Positions 5,811 through 10,636 of a stretch of DNA of 10,636 nt are shown here, one piece after another. Made by a program: the position numbers and the translations under genes. A model generated the notes under the pieces. That model had not been told where the DNA came from. It saw only the letters and a list, made by a program, of their open reading frames with translations, and made no database searches. Position 1 is the stretch's first letter, and each line of letters starts with the position of its first letter. The stretch comes from Muribaculaceae bacterium (GTDB lineage: Bacteria; Bacteroidota; Bacteroidia; Bacteroidales; Muribaculaceae): positions 1 through 10,636 of the forward strand of contig JAFZSS010000020.1 in assembly GCA_017619255.1 (NCBI GenBank), in the 5' to 3' direction.

Positions 5811-5972
5811 TAAATTAGGGGTACAAGGCAAATGGTGGCATCCCACGAGGGCGGCTTTTTAAAAACCGATTGCCTAATAGATTGAACCCCAATAAAATAC
5901 AACCTCTATCCACAAGCCCATCGCTGCACTGCGGTGAGCCCCTGAAATTGTATATAAAAAAGAATAACATAA
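5811..5972 (+). ncRNA. Structured recJ leader, candidate cis-regulatory RNA or small RNA
   Basis: The transcript predicted from the promoter at 5774-5804 has about 160 untranslated bases, long for this window. Hand folding gives two domains. Domain 1 is a three-way junction: P1 GGGGT (5818-5822) with ACCCC (5886-5890); P2 AGGCAA (5826-5831) with TTGCCT (5870-5875); then two hairpins inside, GTGG/CCAC (5835-5838 with 5843-5846) and CGG-C-TTTTT against AAAAACCG (5852-5868). Domain 2 is closed by ATACAA (5897-5902) with TTGTAT (5948-5953) and holds CATCGC/GCGGTG (5919-5924 with 5931-5936). No T-run terminator is present before recJ. The nested pairing resembles a riboswitch-like or leader RNA, but I recognise no known class. 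A separate small RNA ending near 5955 is another option. No energy calculation or alignment was possible. Confidence 0.35.
5825..5835 (+). repeat. Direct repeat copy 2 (AAGGCAAATGG)
   Basis: This is the second exact copy of the 11-base word at 5636-5646. Here it forms the 5' side of stem P2 in the proposed recJ leader fold, so any duplication would have been drawn into, or taken from, a transcribed structured region. The stretch after it is shorter than after copy 1 by about 20 bases. Confidence 0.4.
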
Positions 5973-7730
5973 ATGATAAGTAAATGGAATTACTTACCTC
6001 TAACATCCGACGAACGCATTGCCGAGGAGCAGCTGGCGGCCCAGTTCCCCAACTGCCCAGCGATCGCTCGGTTGTTGGTGCTCAGGGTCTTGAAGACCGC
6101 GGACGCTGTCCACGACTTCCTCTACCCGTCGCTCCAGCAACTGCACGATCCGTTCTTGATGAAGAACATGGACAAGGCAGTGGCAAGACTCAATCAGGCG
6201 TTAGGGGCAAAAGAGAAGATCATGGTGTACGGAGACTACGATGTGGATGGTACCACAGCTGTAGCGCTCGTCTATAAGTATCTTCAAAACATTTACTCCG
6301 ATCTGGTGTACTATATCCCGACACGCGACGACGACGGGTATGGTATCTCGCTGCAAAGCATTGACTATGCACAGTCCATCGGAGTGAGTCTCATCATCGT
6401 GCTCGACTGCGGAATCAAGGCAGTTGACGAAATCGCCTATGCCAAGGAAAGAGGCATAGACTTCATCGTGTGTGACCATCATGTGCCGGATGATATCCTG
6501 CCCGATGCAGCGGCGATTTTGAACCCCAAGCTGGTGGATGACACCTATCCCTACAAGGATTTGTCGGGTTGTGGCGTGGGATTCAAGTTCATGCAAGCGT
6601 TTTCTCAGAGTAATGGCTTGGGATCGATGTACAACCTCGATGCCATGCTTGACCTGGTTGCCGTGAGCATCGCTGCCGACATCGTGCCGATCACTGGTGA
6701 AAACAGGGTGATGATGTTCTATGGTTTGCGCCGTCTGAACAATAATCCTAATGTGGGCTTGCGCAGCATCATCCGTACCTGCGGCCTCAATCGCCACGAA
6801 CTAACGATTAACGATATCATATTCAAGATTGGCCCGCGCATCAATGCGTCTGGCCGCATGGAGTCCGGTCAAGAATCTGTAGAGTTGCTGGTGACCCGCA
6901 ACATGCAGAGCGCTATGGAGATTTCCAAACGCATAGACCAGTACAATAATGACCGCAAGGAACTTGATAGCCAAGTGACCATCGAGGCCAACGAGATTAT
7001 CGAGAGTCACGCTCAGGTGCTTGACGGCAAGAAACCCATTGTTATCTATGACCGCAACTGGCATAAGGGCGTCATCGGCATTGTCGCTGCACGATTGGCG
7101 GAATTGTATTTCCGTCCGTCGGTAGTGCTTACTTATTATGCCGACGGCATTGCTACCGGGTCATCCAGGTCGGTCCGCGGTTTTGATGTCTATACAGCTA
7201 TCAAGTCATGTAGAGACTTGTTGGAGACCTTTGGCGGACACACCAATGCGGTGGGCTTGTCCATCAAGGAGGAGAATATTCCTGAGTTCCGCAGGCGACT
7301 GACGGCCTATGTTGAGGAGCACATCCATGACGAGCAGGTGACGCCTGCAATGGATATCGACTGCGAGCTCAAGCTCAGCGATATTAATGGCTCATTGCTG
7401 CGCTACCTGCGCATGCTCAACCCCTATGGCCCAGGCAACAGTAAGCCCCTTTTCATTACCCGCAAGGTGTATGACATTGGTTCAAGCAAGGTGGTTGGCA
7501 AGAAATCGGAGCATATCAAGCTTGACCTCAGGGACGAGGAGGGCAACAAGATAATGAACGCTATTGCCTTTGGTATGGCTGATTTCTACGATGCGCTCAA
7601 GGCCGGTACTCCCATTGATATCTGCTATACTATCGAGGAGACGCGTCATCGCACCAGCACATCGGTGCAACTCATGGTCAAGGCCATAAAACTGCACAAC
7701 GATGCCGAGTCAAGCCAAGCCGATTCTTGA
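5973..7730 (+). CDS. recJ: Single-stranded-DNA-specific 5'-3' exonuclease RecJ
   Basis: RecJ digests single-stranded DNA 5' to 3' with Mn2+ or Mg2+; it acts in the RecF recombination pathway, base-excision and mismatch repair. The 585 residues fit the family (E. coli 577). The DHH phosphoesterase motifs are intact: VYGDYDVDGTTA (85-96) with Asp88, Asp90 and Asp92; LDCG (144-147) with Asp145; CDHH (167-170); and VSIAADIVPI (231-240) with Asp236. The DHHA1 domain follows, with GPRINASGRM (287-296), WHKGVIGIVAARL (363-375), SSRSVRG (397-403) and GGHTNAVG (421-428). The rest forms the OB-fold-like C-terminal part. The ATG at 5973 is preceded by an A-rich stretch and no Shine-Dalgarno site, normal for Bacteroidetes. 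A long leader precedes it. The last 29 bases overlap recQ, so the two are surely on one transcript. Confidence 0.97.
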   Translation: MISKWNYLPLTSDERIAEEQLAAQFPNCPAIARLLVLRVLKTADAVHDFLYPSLQQLHDPFLMKNMDKAVARLNQALGAKEKIMVYGDYDVDGTTAVALVYKYLQNIYSDLVYYIPTRDDDGYGISLQSIDYAQSIGVSLIIVLDCGIKAVDEIAYAKERGIDFIVCDHHVPDDILPDAAAILNPKLVDDTYPYKDLSGCGVGFKFMQAFSQSNGLGSMYNLDAMLDLVAVSIAADIVPITGENRVMMFYGLRRLNNNPNVGLRSIIRTCGLNRHELTINDIIFKIGPRINASGRMESGQESVELLVTRNMQSAMEISKRIDQYNNDRKELDSQVTIEANEIIESHAQVLDGKKPIVIYDRNWHKGVIGIVAARLAELYFRPSVVLTYYADGIATGSSRSVRGFDVYTAIKSCRDLLETFGGHTNAVGLSIKEENIPEFRRRLTAYVEEHIHDEQVTPAMDIDCELKLSDINGSLLRYLRMLNPYGPGNSKPLFITRKVYDIGSSKVVGKKSEHIKLDLRDEEGNKIMNAIAFGMADFYDALKAGTPIDICYTIEETRHRTSTSVQLMVKAIKLHNDAESSQADS

Positions 7731-9615
7731 TGTACTCAAGAAGTATTGGGGCTATGAGTCCTTCCGGCCGTTGCAGCAAGACATCATTGAGTCGGTGCTT
7801 GACGGCCGCGACACCCTCGGGCTGATGCCCACCGGTGGCGGCAAATCCATTACTTTTCAGGTTCCCACAATGGCCATGGATGGCATGGCTCTCGTTGTCA
7901 CGCCCATCATTTCGCTGATGAAGGACCAGGTAGATCGCCTTCGCGCTTTACGCATCAAGGCAGCTTACCTCTATGCGGGTCTCACGCGAGCCGAGGTTAA
8001 CCGTACCTATGAGAAATGCCTCTATGGTAACTACAAGTTCCTCTATGTGTCGCCCGAGAGGCTGCAGTCTCGCTCTTTTATGGAGCGATTGCGTCAGATG
8101 CCGGTCTCGCTCATCGTGGTGGACGAGGCGCATTGTATCTCGCAGTGGGGTTATGATTTCAGGCCTTCATTCCTGCGCATCGCCCAGGTGCGCAAGCTGT
8201 TCCCTAAAGTTCCCGTGTTGGCGCTTACAGCCACGGCAACGCCCGTTGTGGTAGAGGATATCCAACGGTGTCTTGATTTCAAGAGCTTGAATGTCTTCTC
8301 GATGAGTTTTGCCCGTGAAAACCTGTCTTATGTCGTGCGTTCGACTGAGGAGAAGGTTACCGAACTCATCCACATCCTGCGCTCGGTGCCGGGAACCGCC
8401 ATTGTATATGTGCGTTCGCGCAGACGAGCCAAGCAGATCAGCGACGAACTCAATCGGGCCGATATCTGTTCTGATTTTTATCATGCTGGCTTGTATATCG
8501 AGGACAAAGAGGATAAACAAAACAAGTGGACAGGTGACGAATGCCGTGTCATGGTGGCCACTAACGCTTTCGGCATGGGAATAGACAAACCTGATGTGAG
8601 GTTGGTCGTTCATGTCGACATTCCCAACTCTCTTGAGGAGTATTATCAAGAGGCGGGCAGGGCAGGCCGCGATGGCAAGCGGTCTTATGCCGTGCTGCTT
8701 GTAAAGCATACTGATCAGCGCACCCTAAAACGGCACATCACCGAAGCCTTCCCCGAGAAAGAATTCATCCGCAGCGTCTATGAGCGTGTGGGCAACTTCT
8801 TGGGAGTCAGCGTCGGAGAGGGATTCCAGCAGATGTTTGACTTCAACTTCAACTTGTTTTGCCGTACCTTTGACTTGCCGGTGCTGCCCACTCACAACGC
8901 ATTGAAAATACTGACCCAGTCGGGGTACATCGAGTTTGTTGAGGAAATCGAAACCCAGTCGCGTGTGATGATACTGGCCCGCAAAGAGGAACTCTATGAC
9001 CTGGAAACAGTCACGCGAGGAGCCGATCAGGTGTTGCAAGCCATCTTGCGGCTTTATACGGGTCTGTTCGCCGACTATGTGTTCATCAATGAGGATGTGA
9101 TCTCCTTCCGCACGGGATTGGATCAGGAAACCATTTACAAAGCCCTATTGGAACTCACGCGCATGCACATCCTTCATTATGTGCCGCGCAAACGCACTCC
9201 TTATATTATATATACGACTTCTCGTGAGGAACCCAAGCATGTGTTGATTCCTAAAGCTATTTATGAAGAGCTGCGCCAGCGCATGGTGGATCGTGTTGAA
9301 GCGACCATCAACTATGCTTATTCCGACAACGGCTGCCGTGAACACATGCTGTTGGGATATTTTGGCGAGCAGACGGGTGAGGATTGCGGTCATTGCGACC
9401 TGTGCATCGATCGCCGCAAGCGTGGAGACCATGAGCCGGCTGATGTTCAGCAGGGCATCCTCTACATGGCAGGTCTGCGTCCCCGACGCTTAGAGGAGTT
9501 CCTCAATACCTTGTCTTTTCCGCGTGACGAAATCATCTCGACACTTTCTTTCCTTGTTGATGAGGGGTTTATTGAGCATCTTGACGATGATACCTATATT
9601 GCCGTGAAGCGCTGA
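7702..9615 (+). CDS. recQ: ATP-dependent DNA helicase RecQ, with enlarged middle region
   Basis: RecQ is a 3'-5' DNA helicase that opens ends and forks for recombination; RecJ then trims the unwound 5' strand. Motifs in order are FRPLQQDII (21-29), Walker A PTGGGKS (43-49), TPIISLMKDQ (67-76), DEAHCISQWGYDFRP (141-155), LTATAT (175-180), VATNAFGMGIDKPDVR (285-300) and YYQEAGRAGRDG (314-325) with the arginine finger. The zinc site is Cys545, Cys562, Cys565 and Cys568. Between motif VI and the first cysteine lie about 220 residues, against roughly 60 in E. coli RecQ; the extra part looks like one or two helical, winged-helix-like domains. After the zinc site only a short winged-helix-like tail remains (about 580-637), without a clear HRDC domain. 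The ATG at 7702 is the only start that keeps the N-terminal motif. It lies inside recJ, shifted in frame, which implies coupled translation. Confidence 0.95.
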   Translation: MPSQAKPILDVLKKYWGYESFRPLQQDIIESVLDGRDTLGLMPTGGGKSITFQVPTMAMDGMALVVTPIISLMKDQVDRLRALRIKAAYLYAGLTRAEVNRTYEKCLYGNYKFLYVSPERLQSRSFMERLRQMPVSLIVVDEAHCISQWGYDFRPSFLRIAQVRKLFPKVPVLALTATATPVVVEDIQRCLDFKSLNVFSMSFARENLSYVVRSTEEKVTELIHILRSVPGTAIVYVRSRRRAKQISDELNRADICSDFYHAGLYIEDKEDKQNKWTGDECRVMVATNAFGMGIDKPDVRLVVHVDIPNSLEEYYQEAGRAGRDGKRSYAVLLVKHTDQRTLKRHITEAFPEKEFIRSVYERVGNFLGVSVGEGFQQMFDFNFNLFCRTFDLPVLPTHNALKILTQSGYIEFVEEIETQSRVMILARKEELYDLETVTRGADQVLQAILRLYTGLFADYVFINEDVISFRTGLDQETIYKALLELTRMHILHYVPRKRTPYIIYTTSREEPKHVLIPKAIYEELRQRMVDRVEATINYAYSDNGCREHMLLGYFGEQTGEDCGHCDLCIDRRKRGDHEPADVQQGILYMAGLRPRRLEEFLNTLSFPRDEIISTLSFLVDEGFIEHLDDDTYIAVKR

Positions 9616-9641
9616 CAACCATATTAGCTGATGCGACAAAC

Positions 9642-9673
9642 AAAAGGCGGTGCCCAAGCGGGCATCGCCTTTT
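9642..9673. terminator. Two-way Rho-independent terminator between recQ and the secreted-protein gene
   Basis: AAAAGGCGGTGCCC (9642-9655) pairs with GGGCATCGCCTTTT (9660-9673) over 14 pairs, one of them G-T, around loop AAGC. The plus strand ends in CCTTTTGATATT and the minus strand in CCTTTTGTTTG, so both converging genes can stop here. It lies 26 bases after recQ and 21 bases from the stop of the minus-strand gene. Confidence 0.92.
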
Positions 9674-9694
9674 GATATTCTATGGTCAAGTGAT

Positions 9695-10636
9695 TTACTT
9701 GATTACCTTGATGGCGCTGTGGGTGCCGTCGGTGTAGGTGGTAACAACGATGGTGATACCGTTGGCCTCCTTCATCTCCTGACCCATGATGTTGTAGTAG
9801 CGAACGCTCGATACAACCTTATCAGTGTTGTTGATGATTTCCTCAACGCCACCTTCGTTCTTCGTCAAGCGGTAAACGGTCATGTTGCCGCCAGGATAGT
9901 ACTGGTAGATGGTAACACCATTCTCGTCAATCTCGGCATTCAGCCAGTTGGCCTGATAGCCGTTAGCGTTAGCTGCTACAGAGGAGGGAACTTCCACGAT
10001 GGGAGCCTCAGCACCAGCCTCACCAACAGCGAAGCCGTTCTGGTAGTTAGGCAGGGTGGGATATACGAAGTACTCCTTGCCGTCCCAGATGAGCGGGAAC
10101 ATGCCGTTGCAGGCACCCTTGCCGGGAACTGAGATAGCGGCGGGAACGAGGTTGTCGCCGTCGAAGGTGATCTTCACGGGAGCTGCATTGCGGGTCACAT
10201 AGAGCAAAGCGTCCTCACCAGCAAGGTCCTTGTAGTAGTTGATGACCGTCGAAGTGGTGGGTGACAGGCCGTCGCAGGGAGCAACATAGCACTCATCGGC
10301 GCTAACCTCTCCACCGGCGATGGTCAAGATGGAGATACCACTGTTGGTGCCACCAGTCAGGTAGAGCACACCGTCCTCCATCAGGTTGCCCTTGGCAAAG
10401 CCGAAGAAGTCGCAACGACCAAGGATACCACACTCCTCGGGGATAGCGTATTCCTTAGCCTCGCCGGTCTCGGGATTGATGACCTTGATGCCTGCGGCGT
10501 CAGTAGCCCAATCGGCGCTCGGGAATACAACATTAGTGGTGATAATCAGGTTGCCGGCCTCGTCACGGGTAATGGGGGTGTTGGCAGCACCGGGGATGGT
10601 GTTCACAAGTCCGTTCTCGTCATATACATAGATCGA
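9695..10636 (-). CDS. Probable secreted protein with C-terminal sorting-type module, C-terminal 313 residues, cut by right window edge
   Basis: The frame is open to the right edge: codons upstream of the internal GTG at 10606 read SIYVYDENGL, so the true start lies outside the window. The visible part has many beta-strand-like repeats with short charged turns, for example DGVLYLTGGTNSGISILTI, EYFVYPTLPN and ENGVTIYQYYPGG, as in a propeller or layered beta fold. Cysteines are few (about four). The last 40 residues, with SSVRYYNIMGQEMKEANG and then ITIVVTTYTDGTHSAIKVIK, match the pattern yYNlxGqev...GixIvvtxYxDGtxsxxKvik found at the ends of many Prevotella and relatives' exported proteins, similar to type IX secretion C-terminal domains. 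I infer export and surface attachment or release. No enzyme motif is visible, so its function is unknown. Its 3' end faces recQ and shares the two-way terminator. Confidence 0.85.
   Translation of the reverse strand, partial: SIYVYDENGLVNTIPGAANTPITRDEAGNLIITTNVVFPSADWATDAAGIKVINPETGEAKEYAIPEECGILGRCDFFGFAKGNLMEDGVLYLTGGTNSGISILTIAGGEVSADECYVAPCDGLSPTTSTVINYYKDLAGEDALLYVTRNAAPVKITFDGDNLVPAAISVPGKGACNGMFPLIWDGKEYFVYPTLPNYQNGFAVGEAGAEAPIVEVPSSVAANANGYQANWLNAEIDENGVTIYQYYPGGNMTVYRLTKNEGGVEEIINNTDKVVSSVRYYNIMGQEMKEANGITIVVTTYTDGTHSAIKVIK

Noticed and set aside
5815..6006. Minus-strand 63-residue frame across the recJ start
   Set aside because: It overlaps the recJ start, its promoter region runs the other way, and it has no ribosome site; only its end is of interest as a repeat.
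6201..6797. Minus-strand open frame within recJ (198 residues)
   Set aside because: It covers the DHH motifs of recJ in antisense and resembles nothing.
5973..9615. RecJ-RecQ pair as part of a phage defence system
   Set aside because: Both are full-length members of ordinary repair families with no defence partner gene nearby; a repair role is the simpler reading.
10604..10606. GTG at 10606 as the start of the last minus-strand gene
   Set aside because: The frame continues open with protein-like sequence to the window edge, so this is an internal codon.

Overview
The window looks like a chromosomal stretch from a member of the Bacteroidales (Prevotella- or Muribaculaceae-like). Three things point that way: Bacteroidetes-type promoters (-33 TTTG or TTG, about 19-21 bases, then -7 TAnnTTTG) lie at expected places; the genes have few Shine-Dalgarno sites; and the last gene ends in the conserved C-terminal module of Bacteroidetes secreted proteins. 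The content is mainly housekeeping. I see no insertion sequence, integrase, CRISPR array or phage gene.

Layout. 1-1738 (minus): lipoate-protein ligase lplA followed 14 bases later by gcvT, cut by the left edge. This couples lipoate attachment to the glycine cleavage system, whose H protein carries lipoate. 1739-1992: a two-way control region with a promoter for each side and a short degenerate reading frame resembling the end of a winged-helix regulator. 1993-5123 (plus): mazG (NTP pyrophosphatase), topB (topoisomerase III) and a 70-residue Cys-rich membrane protein. 5146-5217: tRNA-Cys with its own promoter and a strong terminator. 5275-5972: a 755-base region without large genes. It holds a 56-residue membrane protein on the minus strand with an unusually good ribosome binding site, a possible coupled 22-residue peptide, a short diverged repeat, and a strong plus-strand promoter that starts a roughly 160-base, apparently structured leader before recJ. 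5973-9615 (plus): recJ and recQ, overlapping by 29 bases. 9642-9673: a two-way terminator. 9695-10636 (minus): the C-terminal part of a probable secreted protein, cut by the right edge.

How the genes fit together. RecQ unwinds DNA and RecJ digests the 5' strand, and together they start RecF-pathway recombination; their overlapping frames suggest coupled production. TopB, a usual RecQ partner, lies upstream in another unit. MazG cleans or adjusts nucleotide pools.

I do not see a clear new multi-gene system. The most interesting parts are the recJ leader RNA candidate, the small minus-strand membrane gene with its micro-ORF, the diverged repeat near them, and the enlarged middle region of RecQ.
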